In this document: piece after piece, positions 11,461 through 25,650 of the stretch
Layout: each line of letters starts with the position of its first letter
How positions within the stretch are numbered: the first letter of the stretch is position 1
DNA from: Viola odorata
Lineage: Eukaryota; Streptophyta; Magnoliopsida; Malpighiales; Violaceae
Length of the DNA stretch: 64,000 nt
Direction of reading: 5' to 3'
Assembly: GCA_963691705.1 (NCBI GenBank)
Contig: OY829542.1
Location: 32,040,579-32,104,578 of the forward strand
Notes under the pieces: model-generated
The model's input: only the letters and a program-made list of their open reading frames with translations
Told to the model about the DNA's origin: nothing
The model's database searches: none
Position numbers and translations under genes: made by a program

Positions 11461-12879
11461 TTAAGGCCTTGACCGCGGGCTTGAAGAGATTGGCTTGGAG
11501 AGCTAGCGCAAGGCCTCGGATTGCTTAGGCGCGGGGACTTCATTGGATGCTAGGGTTGGCACGCCTGGTGCGTCGTCGTCTTCATGGTTTGCGAGGACTT
11601 GGCGTGGCGTTCCTCATGGCTTGCCCGGCCTATCCGTGAGGTCTTCATGTGGATATGAGTGAGACCCCTCATGCTCGTATCATCTCCTCCCTCTTCAAAT
11701 TGATTCGTCCTCGAATCTGCGCGCTCCATTCCTATGCGAATGTCACACATAGTACCTACATAGGAGAGGTATGCATCAACACTATGGAAAAGGGTTGGAA
11801 AATAACGAAAAGGTAACTCAAAGCGATGTTGTGAAAATAAGTCTGTAGACATCAAAAGACAAAGAATTTTCCCCCATGGGCGAAGAGTAGGCTTGGGAAT
11901 TATTACACGAAATAACCCTAAACTACCCTTCACTTAAGGCCTTAACCGCGGGCTTGAAGAGATTGGCTTGGAGAGCTAGCGCAAGGCCTCGGATGGCTTA
12001 GGCGCGGGGACTTCATGGGATGCTAGGGTTGGCACGCCTGGTGCGCGTATGTCTTCATGCTTTGTGAGGACTTGGCGCGGGGTTCCTCATGGCGTGCGCG
12101 GCCTATCTGTGAGGTCTTCACGTGGATACGAGTGAGAGCCCTCATGCTCGTATCATCTCCTCCCTATTAAAATGGATTCGTCCTTGAATCTGCACACTTC
12201 ATTCCTTTGCGAATGTCACACAGAGTACCTACATCGGAGAGATATGCATCAGCACTATGGAAAAGGCTTGAAAAATAACTAAAAGGTAACTCAAAGCGAT
12301 GATGTGAAAATAAGTCTGTAGACTTCAAAAGACAAGGAATTTTCCCCCATGGGCAAAGAGTAGGCTTGGGAATTATTACATGAAATAACCCTAAGCTACC
12401 CTTCACTTAAGGCCTTAACCGCGGGCTTGAAGAGATTGGCTTGGAGAGCTAGCGCAAGGCCTCGGATGGCTTAGGCGCGGGGACTTCATGGGATGCTAGG
12501 GTTGGCACGCCTGGTGCGCGCATGTCTTCATGGTTTACGAAGACTTGGCGCGGAGTTCCTCATGGCTTGCGCGACCTATCCGTGAGGTCTTCACGTGGAT
12601 ACGAGTGAGAGCCCTCATGCTCGTATCATCTCCTCCATCTTAAAATGGATTCGTCCTCGAATCTGCGCGCTCCATTCCTTTGCGAATCTCACGCATAGTA
12701 CCTACATCGGAGAGATATGCATCAGCACTATGGAAAAGGGTTGGAAAATAACTAAAAGGTAAGTCAAAGCGATGATGTGAAAATAAGTCTGTAGACTTCA
12801 AAAGACAAGGAATTTTCTCCCATGGGAGAAGAATAGGCTTGGGAATTATTACATGAAATATCCCTAAACTACCCTTCAC
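11461..12879. repeat. Trimer unit 9 (subtype II)
   Basis: It has the subtype II markers plus a private TTACACGAAAT near 11904 in the A monomer. Confidence 0.93.
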
Positions 12880-14298
12880 TTAAGGCCTTGACCGCGGGCT
12901 TGAAGAGATTGGCTTGGAGAGCTAGCGCAAGGCCTCGGATTGCTTAGGCGCGGGGACTTCATTGGATGCTAGGGTTGGCACGCCTGGTGCGTCGTCGTCT
13001 TCATGGTTTGCGAGGACTTGGCGTGGCGTTCCTCATGGCTTGCCCGGCCTATCCGTGAGGTCTTCATGTGGATATGAGTGAGACCCCTCATGCTCGTATC
13101 ATCTCCTCCCTCTTCAAATTGATTCGTCCTCGAATCTGCGCGCTCCATTCCTATGCGAATGTCACACATAGTACCTACATAGGAGAGGTATGCATCAACA
13201 CTATGGAAAAGGGTTGGAAAATAACGAAAAGGTAACTCAAAGCGATGTTGTGAAAATAAGTCTGTAGACATCAAAAGACAAAGAATTTTCCCCCATGGGC
13301 GAAGAGTAGGCTTGGGAATTATTACATGAAATAACCCTAAACTACCCTTCACTTAAGGCCTTGACCGCGGGCTTGAAGAGATTGGCTTGGAGAGCTAGCG
13401 CAAGGCCTCGGATGGCTTAGGCGCGGGGACTTCATGGGATGCTAGGGTTGGCACGCCTGGTGCGCGTATGTCTTCATGCTTTGTGAGGACTTGGCGCGGG
13501 GTTCCTCATGGCGTGCGCGGCCTATCTGTGAGGTCTTCACGTGGATACAAGTGAGAGCCCTCATGCTCGTATCATCTCCTCCCTATTAAAATGGATTCGT
13601 CCTTGAATCTGCACACTTCATTCCTTTGCGAATGTCACACAGAGTACCTACATCGGAGAGATATGCATCAGCACTATGGAAAAGGCTTGAAAAATAACTA
13701 AAAGGTAACTCAAAGCGATGATGTGAAAATAAGTCTGTAGACTTCAAAAGACAAGGAATTTTCCCCCATAGGCAAAGAGTAGGCTTGGGAATTATTACAT
13801 GAAATAACCCTAAGCTACCCTTCACTTAAGGCCTTAACCGCGGGCTTGAAGAGATTGGCTTGGAGAGCTAGCGCAAGGCCTCGGATGGCTTAGGCGCGGG
13901 GACTTCATGGGATGCTAGGGTTGGCACGCCTGGTGCGCGCATGTCTTCATGGTTTACGAGGACTTGGCGCGGAGTTCCTCATGGCTTGCGCGACCTATCC
14001 GTGAGGTCTTCACGTGGATACGAGTGAGAGCCCTCATGCTCGTATCATCTCCTCCATCTTAAAATGGATTCGTCCTCGAATCTGCGCGCTCCATTCCTTT
14101 GCGAATCTCACGCATAGTACCTACATCGGAGAGATATGCATCAGCACTATGGAAAAGGGTTGGAAAATAACTAAAAGGTAAGTCAAAGCGATGATGTGAA
14201 AATAAGTCTGTAGACTTCAAAAGACAAGGAATTTTCTCCCATGGGAGAAGAATAGGCTTGGGAATTATTACATGAAATATCCCTAAACTACCCTTCAC
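12880..14298. repeat. Trimer unit 10 (subtype I)
   Basis: All four subtype I markers are present. This is the last subtype I unit in the window. Confidence 0.93.
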
Positions 14299-15717
14299 TT
14301 AAGGCCTTGACCGCGGGCTTGAAGAGATTGGCTTGGAGAGCTAGCGCAAGGCCTCGGATTGCTTAGGCGCGGGGACTTCATTGGATGCTAGGGTTGGCAC
14401 GCCTGGTGCGTCGTCGTCTTCATGGTTTGCGAGGACTTGGCGTGGCGTTCCTCATGGCTTGCCCGGCCTATCCGTGAGGTCTTCATGTGGATATGAGTGA
14501 GACCCCTCATGCTCGTCTCATCTCCTCCCTCTTCAAATTGATTCGTCCTCGAATCTGCGCGCTCCATTCCTATGCGAATGTCACACATAGTACCTACATA
14601 GGAGAGGTATGCATCAACACTATGGAAAAGGGTTGGAAAATAACGAAAAGGTAACTCAAAGCGATGTTGTGAAAATAAGTCTGTAGACATCAAAAGACAA
14701 AGAATTTTCCCCCATGGGCGAAGAGTAGGCTTGGGAATTATTACATGAAATAACCCTAAACTACCCTTCACTTAAGGCCTTGACCGCGGGCTTGAAGAGA
14801 TTGGCTTGGAGAGCTAGCGCAAGGCCTCGGATGGCTTAGGCGCGGGGACTTCATGGGATGCTAGGGTTGGCACGCCTGGTGCGCGTATGTCTTCATGCTT
14901 TGTGAGGACTTGGCGCGGGGTTCCTCATGGCGTGCGCGGCCTATCTGTGAGGTCTTCACGTGGATACGAGTGAGAGCCCTCATGCTCGTATCATCTCCTC
15001 CCTATTAAAATGGATTCGTCCTTGAATCTGCACACTTCATTCCTTTGCGAATGTCACACAGAGTACCTACATCGGAGAGATATGCATCAGCACTATGGAA
15101 AAGGCTTGAAAAATAACTAAAAGGTAACTCAAAGCGATGATGTGAAAATAAGTCTGTAGACTTCAAAAGACAAGGAATTTTCCCCCATGGGCAAAGAGTA
15201 GGCTTGGGAATTATTACATGAAATAACCCTAAGCTACCCTTCACTTAAGGCCTTAACCGCGGGCTTGAAGAGATTGGCTTGAAGAGCTAGCGCAAGGCCT
15301 CGGATGGCTTAGGCGCGGGGACTTCATGGGATGCTAGGGTTGGCACGCCTGGTGCGCGCATGTCTTCATGGTTTACGAAGACTTGGCACGGAGTTCCTCA
15401 TGGCTTGCGCGACCTATCCGTGAGGTCTTCACGTGGATACGAGTGAGAGCCCTCATGCTCGTATCATCTCCTCCATCTTAAAATGGATTCGTCCTCGAAT
15501 CTGCGCGCTCCATTCCTTTGCGAATCTCACGCATAGTACCTACATCGGAGAGATATGCATCAGCACTATGGAAAAGGGTTGGAAAATAACTAAAAGGTAA
15601 GTCAAAGCGATGATGTGAAAATAAGTCTGTAGACTTCAAAAGACAAGGAATTTTCTCCCATGGGAGAAGAATAGGCTTGGGAATTATTACATGAAATATC
15701 CCTAAACTACCCTTCAC
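14299..15717. repeat. Trimer unit 11 (subtype II-prime)
   Basis: Subtype II-prime is subtype II with TTGACC instead of TTAACC at the A/B boundary. Private changes are CTCGTCTCATC near 14515, CTTGAAGAGC near 15280 and TTGGCACGGAG near 15384. Confidence 0.92.
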
Positions 15718-17136
15718 TTAAGGCCTTGACCGCGGGCTTGAAGAGATTGGCTTGGAGAGCTAGCGCAAGGCCTCGGATTGCTTAGGCGCGGGGACTTCAT
15801 TGGATGCTAGGGTTGGCACGCCTGGTGCGTCGTCGTCTTCATGGTTTGCGAGGACTTGGCGTGGCGTTCCTCATGGCTTGCCCGGCCTATCCGTGAGGTC
15901 TTCATGTGGATATGAGTGAGACCCCTCATGCTCGTATCATCTCCTCCCTCTTCAAATTGATTCGTCCTCGAATCTGCGCGCTCCATTCCAATGCGAATGT
16001 CACACATAGTACCTACATAGGAGAGGTATGCATCAACACTATGGAAAAGGGTTGGAAAATAACGAAAAGGTAACTCAAAGCGATGTTGTGAAAATAAGTC
16101 TGTAGACATCAAAAGACAAAGAATTTTCCCCCATGGGCGAAGAGTAGGCTTGGGAATTATTACATGAAATAACCCTAAACTACCCTTCACTTAAGGCCTT
16201 GACCGCGGGCTTGAAGAGATTGGCTTGGAGAGCTAGCGCAAGGCCTCGGATGGCTTAGGCGCGGGGACTTCATGGGATGCTAGGGTTGGCACGCCTGGTG
16301 CGCGTATGTCTTCATGCTTTGTGAGGACTTGGCGCGGGGTTCCTCATGGCGTGCGCGGCCTATCTGTGAGGTCTTCACGTGGATACGAGTGAGAGCCCTC
16401 ATGCTCGTATCATCTCCTCCCTATTAAAATGGATTCGTCCTTGAATCTGCACACTTCATTCCTTTGCGAATGTCACACAGAGTACCTACATCGGAGAGAT
16501 ATGCATCAGCACTATGGAAAAGGCTTGAAAAATAACTAAAAGGTAACTCAAAGCGATGATGTGAAAATAAGTCTGTAGACTTCAAAAGACAAGGAATTTT
16601 CCCCCATGGGCAAAGAGTAGGCTTGGGAATTATTACATGAAATAACCCTAAGCTACCCTTCACTTAAGGCCTTAACCGCGGGCTTGAAGAGATTGGCTTG
16701 GAGAGCTAGCGCAAGGCCTCGGATGGCTTAGGCGCGGGGACTTCATGGGATGCTAGGGTTGGCACGCCTGGTGCGCGCATGTCTTCATGGTTTACGAAGA
16801 CTTGGCGCGGAGTTCCTCATGGCTTGCGCGACCTATCCGTGAGGTCTTCACGTGGATACGAGTGAGAGCCCTCATGCTCGTATCATCTCCTCCATCTTAA
16901 AATGGATTCGTCCTCGAATCTGCGCGCTCCATTCCTTTGCGAATCTCACGCATAGTACCTACATCGGAGAGATATGCATCAGCACTATGGAAAAGGGTTG
17001 GAAAATAACTAAAAGGTAAGTCAAAGCGATGATGTGAAAATAAGTCTGTAGACTTCAAAAGACAAGGAATTTTCTCCCATGGGAGAAGAATAGGCTTGGG
17101 AATTATTACATGAAATATCCCTAAACTACCCTTCAC
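15718..17136. repeat. Trimer unit 12 (subtype II-prime, CCAATG)
   Basis: The A monomer has ATTCCAATGCG near 15986 instead of ATTCCTATGCG. Only units 12, 13 and 15 share this. Confidence 0.92.
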
Positions 17137-18555
17137 TTAAGGCCTTGACCGCGGGCTTGAAGAGATTGGCTTGGAGAGCTAGCGCAAGGCCTCGGATTGC
17201 TTAGGCGCGGGGACTTCATTGGATGCTAGGGTTGGCACGCCTGGTGCGTCGTCGTCTTCATGGTTTGCGAGGACTTGGCGTGGCGTTCCTCATGGCTTGC
17301 CCGGCCTATCCGTGAGGTCTTCATGTGGATATGAGTGAGACCCCTCATGCTCGTATCATCTCCTCCCTCTTCAAATTGATTCGTCCTCGAATCTGCGCGC
17401 TCCATTCCAATGCGAATGTCACACATAGTACCTACATAGGAGAGGTATGCATCAACACTATGGAAAAGGGTTGGAAAATAACGAAAAGGTAACTCAAAGC
17501 GATGTTGTGAAAATAAGTCTGTAGACATCAAAAGACAAAGAATTTTCCCCCATGGGCGAAGAGTAGGCTTGGGAATTATTACATGAAATAACCCTAAACT
17601 ACCCTTCACTTAAGGCCTTGACCGCGGGCTTGAAGAGATTGGCTTGGAGAGCTAGCGCAAGGCCTCGGATGGCTTAGGCGCGGGGACTTCATGGGATGCT
17701 AGGGTTGGCACGCCTGGTGCGCGTATGTCTTCATGCTTTGTGAGGACTTGGCGCGGGGTTCCTCATGGCGTGCGCGGCCTATCTGTGAGGTCTTCACGTG
17801 GATACGAGTGAGAGCCCTCATGCTCGTATCATCTCCTCCCTATTAAAATGGATTCGTCCTTGAATCTGCACACTTCATTCCTTTGCGAATGTCACACAGA
17901 GTACCTACATCGGAGAGATATGCATCAGCACTATGGAAAAGGCTTGAAAAATAACTAAAAGGTAACTCAAAGCGATGATGTGAAAATAAGTCTGTAGACT
18001 TCAAAAGACAAGGAATTTTCCCCCATGGGCAAAGAGTAGGCTTGGGAATTATTACATGAAATAACCCTAAGCTACCCTTCACTTAAGGCCTTAACCGCGG
18101 GCTTGAAGAGATTGGCTTGGAGAGCTAGCGCAAGGCCTCGGATGGCTTAGGCGCGGGGACTTCATGGGATGCTAGGGTTGGCACGCCTGGTGCGCGCATG
18201 TCTTCATGGTTTACGAAGACTTGGCGCGGAGTTCCTCATGGCTTGCGCGACCTATCCGTGAGGTCTTCACGTGGATACGAGTGAGAGCCCTCATGCTCGT
18301 ATCATCTCCTCCATCTTAAAATGGATTCGTCCTCGAATCTGCGCGCTCCATTCCTTTGCGAATCTCACGCATAGTACCTACATCGGAGAGATATGCATCA
18401 GCACTATGGAAAAGGGTTGGAAAATAACTAAAAGGTAAGTCAAAGCGATGATGTGAAAATAAGTCTGTAGACTTCAAAAGACAAGGAATTTTCTCCCATG
18501 GGAGAAGAATAGGCTTGGGAATTATTACATGAAATATCCCTAAACTACCCTTCAC
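17137..18555. repeat. Trimer unit 13 (subtype II-prime, CCAATG)
   Basis: It has the same ATTCCAATGCG marker (near 17405) and II-prime boundary as unit 12. Confidence 0.92.
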
Positions 18556-19974
18556 TTAAGGCCTTGACCGCGGGCTTGAAGAGATTGGCTTGGAGAGCTA
18601 GCGCAAGGCCTCGGATTGCTTAGGCGCGGGGACTTCATTGGATGCTAGGGTTGGCACGCCTGGTGCGTCGTCGTCTTCATGGTTTGCGAGGACTTGGCGT
18701 GGCGTTCCTCATGGCTTGCCCGGCCTATCCGTGAGGTCTTCATGTGGATATGAGTGAGACCCCTCATGCTCGTATCATCTCCTCCCTCTTCAAATTGATT
18801 CGTCCTCGAATCTGCGCGCTCCATTCCTATGCGAATGTCACACATAGTACCTACATAGGAGAGGTATGCATCAACACTATGGAAAAGGGTTGGAAAATAA
18901 CGAAAAGGTAACTCAAAGCGATGTTGTGAAAATAAGTCTGTAGACATCAAAAGACAAAGAATTTTCCCCCATGGGCGAAGAGTAGGCTTGGGAATTATTA
19001 CATGAAATAACCCTAAACTACCCTTCACTTAAGGCCTTGACCGCGGGCTTGAAGAGATTGGCTTGGAGAGCTAGCGCAAGGCCTCGGATGGCTTAGGCGC
19101 GGGGACTTCATGAGATGCTAGGGTTGGCACGCCTGGTGCGCGTATGTCTTCATGCTTTGCGAGGACTTGGCGCGGCGTTCCTCATGGCGTGCGCGGCCTA
19201 TCCGTGAGGTCTTCACGTGGATACGAGTGAGAGCCCTCATGCTCGTATCATCTCCTCCCTATTAAAATGGATTCGACCTTGAATCTGCACACTTCATTCC
19301 TTTGCGAATGTCACACAGAGTACCTACATCGGAGAGATATGCATCAGCACTATGGAAAAGGCTTGAAAAATAACTAAAAGGTAACTCAAAGCGATGATGT
19401 GAAAATAAGTCTGTAGAATTCAAAAGACAAGGAATTTTCCCCCATGGGCAAAGAGCAGGCTTGGGAATTATTACATGAAATAACCCTAAGCTACCCTTCA
19501 CTTAAGGCCTTAACCGCGGGCTTGAAGAGATTGGCTTGGAGAGCTAGCGCAAGGCCTCGGATGGCTTAGGCGCGGGGACTTCATGGGATGCTAGGGTTGG
19601 CACGCCTGGTGCGCGCATGTCTTCATGGTTTACGAGGACTTGGCGCGGAGTTCCTCATGGCTTGCGCGACCTATCCGTGAGGTCTTCACGTGGATACGAG
19701 TGAGAGCCCTCATGCTCGTATCATCTCCTCCATCTTAAAATGGATTCGTCCTCGAATCTGCGCGCTCCATTCCTTTGCGAATCTCACGCATAGTACCTAC
19801 ATCGGAGAGATATGCATCAGCACTATGGAAAAGGGTTGGAAAATAACTAAAAGGTAAGTCAAAGCGATGATGTGAAAATAAGTCTGTAGACTTCAAAAGA
19901 CAAGGAATTTTCTCCCATGGGAGAAGAATAGGCTTGGGAATTATTACATGAAATATCCCTAAACTACCCTTCAC
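18556..19974. repeat. Trimer unit 14 (subtype III)
   Basis: The B monomer carries a linked set: TCATGAGATGC near 19109, TTTGCGAGG, GCGGCGTTCC, GTAGAATTC near 19415 and GAGCAGG near 19454. The same set recurs only in unit 18. A private GATTCGACC lies near 19270. Confidence 0.93.
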
Positions 19975-21393
19975 TTAAGGCCTTGACCGCGGGCTTGAAG
20001 AGATTGGCTTGGAGAGCTAGCGCAAGGCCTCGGATTGCTTAGGCGCGGGGACTTCATTGGATGCTAGGGTTGGCACGCCTGGTGCGTCGTCGTCTTCATG
20101 GTTTGCGAGGACTTGGCGTGGCGTTCCTCATGGCTTGCCCGGCCTATCCGTGAGGTCTTCATGTGGATATGAGTGAGACCCCTCATGCTCGTATCATCTC
20201 CTCCCTCTTCAAATTGATTCGTCCTCGAATCTGCGCGCTCCATTCCAATGCGAATGTCACACATAGTACCTACATAGGAGAGGTATGCATCAACACTATG
20301 GAAAAGGGTTGGAAAATAACGAAAAGGTAACTCAAAGCGATGTTGTGAAAATAAGTCTGTAGACATCAAAAGACAAAGAATTTTCCCCCATGGGCGAAGA
20401 GTAGGCTTGGGAATTATTACATGAAATAACCCTAAACTACCCTTCACTTAAGGCCTTGACCGCGGGCTTGAAGAGATTGGCTTGGAGAGCTAGCGCAAGG
20501 CCTCGGATGGCTTAGGCGCGGGGACTTCATGGGATGCTAGGGTTGGCACGCCTGGTGCGCGTATGTCTTCATGCTTTGTGAGGACTTGGCGCGGGGTTCC
20601 TCATGGCGTGCGCGGCCTATCTGTGAGGTCTTCACGTGGATACGAGTGAGAGCCCTCATGCTCGTATCATCTCCTCCCTATTAAAATGGATTCGTCCTTG
20701 AATCTGCACACTTCATTCCTTTGCGAATGTCACACAGAGTACCTACATCGGAGAGATATGCATCAGCACTATGGAAAAGGCTTGAAAAATAACTAAAAGG
20801 TAACTCAAAGCGATGATGTGAAAATAAGTCTGTAGACTTCAAAAGACAAGGAATTTTCCCCCATGGGCAAAGAGTAGGCTTGGGAATTATTACATGAAAT
20901 AACCCTAAGCTACCCTTCACTTAAGGCCTTAACCGCGGGCTTGAAGAGATTGGCTTGGAGAGCTAGCGCAAGGCCTCGGATGGCTTAGGCGCGGGGACTT
21001 CATGGGATGCTAGGGTTGGCACGCCTGGTGCGCGCATGTCTTCATGGTTTACGAAGACTTGGCGCGGAGTTCCTCATGGCTTGCGCGACCTATCCGTGAG
21101 GTCTTCACGTGGATACGAGTGAGAGCCCTCATGCTCGTATCATCTCCTCCATCTTAAAATGGATTCGTCCTCGAATCTGCGCGCTCCATTCCTTTGCGAA
21201 TCTCACGCATAGTACCTACATCGGAGAGATATGCATCAGCACTATGGAAAAGGGTTGGAAAATAACTAAAAGGTAAGTCAAAGCGATGATGTGAAAATAA
21301 GTCTGTAGACTTCAAAAGACAAGGAATTTTCTCCCATGGGAGAAGAATAGGCTTGGGAATTATTACATGAAATATCCCTAAACTACCCTTCAC
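19975..21393. repeat. Trimer unit 15 (subtype II-prime, CCAATG)
   Basis: It carries ATTCCAATGCG near 20243, as in units 12 and 13, although the subtype III unit 14 lies between them. Confidence 0.92.
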
Positions 21394-22812
21394 TTAAGGC
21401 CTTGACCGCGGGCTTGAAGAGATTGGCTTGGAGAGCTAGCGCAAGGCCTCGGATTGCTTAGGCGCGGGGACTTCATTGGATGCTAGGGTTGGCACGCCTG
21501 GTGCGTCGTCGTCTTCATGGTTTGCGAGGACTTGGCGTGGCGTTCCTCATGGCTTGCCCGGCCTATCCGTGAGGTCTTCATGTGGATATGAGTGAGACCC
21601 CTCATGCTCGTATCATCTCCTCCCTCTTCAAATTGATTCGTCCTCGAATCTGCGCGCTCCATTCCTATGCGAATGTCACACATAGTACCTACATAGGAGA
21701 GGTATGCATCAACACTATGGAAAAGGGTTGGAAAATAACGAAAAGGTAACTCAAAGCGATGTTGTGAAAATAAGTCTGTAGACATCAAAAGACAAAGAAT
21801 TTTCCCCCATGGGCGAAGAGTAGGCTTGGGAATTATTACATGAAATAACCCTAAACTACCCTTCACTTAAGGCCTTGACCGCGGGCTTGAAGAGATTGGC
21901 TTGGAGAGCTAGCGCAAGGCCTCGGATGGCTTAGGCGCGGGGACTTCATGGGATGCTAGGGTTGGCACGCCTGGTGCGCGTATGTCTTCATGCTTTGTGA
22001 GGACTTGGCGCGGGGTTCCTCATGGCGTGCGCGGCCTATCTGTGAGGTCTTCACGTGGATACGAGTGAGAGCCCTCATGCTCGTATCATCTCCTCCCTAT
22101 TAAAATGGATTCGTCCTTGAATCTGCACACTTCATTCCTTTGCGAATGTCACACAGAGTACCTACATCGGAGAGATATGCATCAGCACTATGGAAAAGGC
22201 TTGAAAAATAACTAAAAGGTAACTCAAAGCGATGATGTGAAAATAAGTCTGTAGACTTCAAAAGACAAGGAATTTTCCCCCATGGGCAAAGAGTAGGCTT
22301 GGGAATTATTACATGAAATAACCCTAAGCTACCCTTCACTTAAGGCCTTAACCGCGGGCTTGAAGAGATTGGCTTGGAGAGCTAGCGCAAGGCCTCGGAT
22401 GGCTTAGGCGCGGGGACTTCATGGGATGCTAGGGTTGGCACGCCTGGTGCGCGCATGTCTTCATGGTTTACGAAGACTTGGCGCGGAGTTCCTCATGGCT
22501 TGCGCGACCTATCCGTGAGGTCTTCACGTGGATACGAGTGAGAGCCCTCATGCTCGTATCATCTCCTCCATCTTAAAATGGATTCGTCCTCGAATCTGCG
22601 CGCTCCATTCCTTTGCGAATCTCACGCATAGTACCTACATCGGAGAGATATGCATCAGCACTATGGAAAAGGGTTGGAAAATAACTAAAAGGTAAGTCAA
22701 AGCGATGATGTGAAAATAAGTCTGTAGACTTCAAAAGACAAGGAATTTTCTCCCATGGGAGAAGAATAGGCTTGGGAATTATTACATGAAATATCCCTAA
22801 ACTACCCTTCAC
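21394..22812. repeat. Trimer unit 16 (subtype II-prime)
   Basis: It has the II-prime boundary with the common ATTCCTATGCG in A. I saw no private change. Confidence 0.92.
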
Positions 22813-24231
22813 TTAAGGCCTTGACCGCGGGCTTGAAGAGATTGGCTTGGAGAGCTAGCGCAAGGCCTCGGATTGCTTAGGCGCGGGGACTTCATTGGAT
22901 GCTAGGGTTGGCACGCCTGGTGCGTCGTCGTCTTCATGGTTTGCGAGGACTTGGCGTGGCGTTCCTCATGGCTTGCCCGGCCTATCCGTGAGGTCTTCAT
23001 GTGGATATGAGTGAGACCCCTCATGCTCGTATCATCTCCTCCCTCTTCAAATTGATTCGTCCTCGAATCTGCGCGCTCCATTCCTATGCGAATGTCACAC
23101 ATAGTACCTACATAGGAGAGGTATGCATCAACACTATGGAAAAGGGTTGGAAAATAACGAAAAGGTAACTCAAAGCGATGTTGTGAAAATAAGTCTGTAG
23201 ACATCAAAAGACAAAGAATTTTCCCCCATGGGCGAAGAGTAGGCTTGGGAATTATTACATGAAATAACCCTAAACTACCCTTCACTTAAGGCCTTGACCG
23301 CGGGCTTGAAGAGATTGGCTTGGAGAGCTAGCGCAAGGCCTCGGATGGCTTAGGCGCGGGGACTTCATGGGATGCTAGGGTTGGCACGCCTGGTGCGCGT
23401 ATGTCTTCATGCTTTGTGAGGACTTGGCGCGGGGTTCCTCATGGCGTGCGCGGCCTATCTGTGAGGTCTTCACGTGGATACGAGTGAGAGCCCTCATGCT
23501 CGTATCATCTCCTCCCTATTAAAATGGATTCGTCCTTGAATCTGCACACTTCATTCCTTTGCGAATGTCACACAGAGTACCTACATCGGAGAGATATGCA
23601 TCAGCACTATGGAAAAGGCTTGAAAAATAACTAAAAGGTAACTCAAAGCGATGATGTGAAAATAAGTCTGTAGACTTCAAAAGACAAGGAATTTTCCCCC
23701 ATGGGCAAAGAGTAGGCTTGGGAATTATTACATGAAATAACCCTAAGCTACCCTTCACTTAAGGCCTTAACCGCGGGCTTGAAGAGATTGGCTTGGAGAG
23801 CTAGCGCAAGGCCTCGGATGGCTTAGGCGCGGGGACTTCATGGGATGCTAGGGTTGGCACGCCTGGTGCGCGCATGTCTTCATGGTTTACGAAGACTTGG
23901 CGCGGAGTTCCTCATGGCTTGCGCGACCTATCCGTGAGGTCTTCACGTGGATACGAGTGAGAGCCCTCATGCTCGTATCATCTCCTCCATCTTAAAATGG
24001 ATTCGTCCTCGAATCTGCGCGCTCCATTCCTTTGCGAATCTCACGCATAGTACCTACATCGGAGAGATATGCATCAGCACTATGGAAAAGGGTTGGAAAA
24101 TAACTAAAAGGTAAGTCAAAGCGATGATGTGAAAATAAGTCTGTAGACTTCAAAAGACAAGGAATTTTCTCCCATGGGAGAAGAATAGGCTTGGGAATTA
24201 TTACATGAAATATCCCTAAACTACCCTTCAC
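22813..24231. repeat. Trimer unit 17 (subtype II-prime)
   Basis: It looks the same as unit 16 at the positions compared. Confidence 0.92.
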
Positions 24232-25650
24232 TTAAGGCCTTGACCGCGGGCTTGAAGAGATTGGCTTGGAGAGCTAGCGCAAGGCCTCGGATTGCTTAGG
24301 CGCGGGGACTTCATTGGATGCTAGGGTTGGCACGCCTGGTGCGTCGTCGTCTTCATGGTTTGCGAGGACTTGGCGTGGCGTTCCTCATGGCTTGCCCGGC
24401 CTATCCGTGAGGTCTTCATGTGGATATGAGTGAGACCCCTCATGCTCGTATCATCTCCTCCCTCTTCAAATTGATTCGTCCTCGAATCTGCGCGCTCCAT
24501 TCCTATGCGAATGTCACACATAGTACCTACATAGGAGAGGTATGCATCAACACTATGGAAAAGGGTTGGAAAATAACGAAAAGGTAACTCAAAGCGATGT
24601 TGTGAAAATAAGTCTGTAGACATCAAAAGACAAAGAATTTTCCCCCATGGGCGAAGAGTAGGCTTGGGAATTATTACATGAAATAACCCTAAACTACCCT
24701 TCACTTAAGGCCTTGACCGCGGGCTTGAAGAGATTGGCTTGGAGAGCTAGCGCAAGGCCTCGGATGGCTTAGGCGCGGGGACTTCATGAGATGCTAGGGT
24801 TGGCACGCCTGGTGCGCGTATGTCTTCATGCTTTGCGAGGACTTGGCGCGGCGTTCCTCATGGCGTGCGCGGCCTATCCGTGAGGTCTTCACGTGGATAC
24901 GAGTGAGAGCCCTCATGCTCGTATCATCTCCTCCCTATTAAAATGGATTCGTCCTTGAATCTGCACACTTCATTCCTTTGCGAATGTCACACAGAGTACC
25001 TACATCGGAGAGATATGCATCAGCACTATGGAAAAGGCTTGAAAAATAACTAAAAGGTAACTCAAAGCGATGATGTGAAAATAAGTCTGTAGAATTCAAA
25101 AGACAAGGAATTTTCCCCCATGGGCAAAGAGCAGGCTTGGGAATTATTACATGAAATAACCCTAAGCTACCCTTCACTTAAGGCCTTAACCGCGGGCTTG
25201 AAGAGATTGGCTTGGAGAGCTAGCGCAAGGCCTCGGATGGCTTAGGCGCGGGGACTTCATGGGATGCTAGGGTTGGCACGCCTGGTGCGCGCATGTCTTC
25301 ATGGTTTACGAGGACTTGGCGCGGAGTTCCTCATGGCTTGCGCGACCTATCCGTGAGGTCTTCACGTGGATACGAGTGAGAGCCCTCATGCTCGTATCAT
25401 CTCCTCCATCTTAAAATGGATTCGTCCTCGAATCTGCGCGCTCCATTCCTTTGCGAATCTCACGCATAGTACCTACATCGGAGAGATATGCATCAGCACT
25501 ATGGAAAAGGGTTGGAAAATAACTAAAAGGTAAGTCAAAGCGATGATGTGAAAATAAGTCTGTAGACTTCAAAAGACAAGGAATTTTCTCCCATGGGAGA
25601 AGAATAGGCTTGGGAATTATTACATGAAATATCCCTAAACTACCCTTCAC
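24232..25650. repeat. Trimer unit 18 (subtype III), last regular unit
   Basis: The B monomer has the full subtype III set seen in unit 14, at an offset of 5,676 bp (4 x 1,419). Its A monomer is the last with the Asn-Gln-Phe (CAAATTGATTC) marker. Confidence 0.93.

Larger units (their letters stand above)
109..25650. repeat. Homogenised trimer higher-order repeat array, 18 x 1,419 bp
   Basis: Eighteen consecutive A-B-C trimers each measure exactly 1,419 bp (3 x 473), with no net insertion or deletion over 25,542 bp. Equivalent positions in neighbouring units are mostly identical, while A, B and C differ from one another at many linked sites. That pattern is the standard sign of recent amplification of the trimer as one unit. 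A private marker separates this block from the rest: the A monomer reads CAAATTGATTC (Asn-Gln-Phe on the minus strand), whereas A copies from 25651 onward read CAAATGGATTC (Asn-Pro-Phe). Unit subtypes I, II, II-prime and III are described in the unit entries. Confidence 0.97.

Noticed and set aside
109..25650. Perfect 1,419-bp periodicity as an assembly artefact
   Set aside because: Units carry distinct private substitutions and ordered subtypes, so they are not one unit copied by the assembler. Copy number still needs long-read support.
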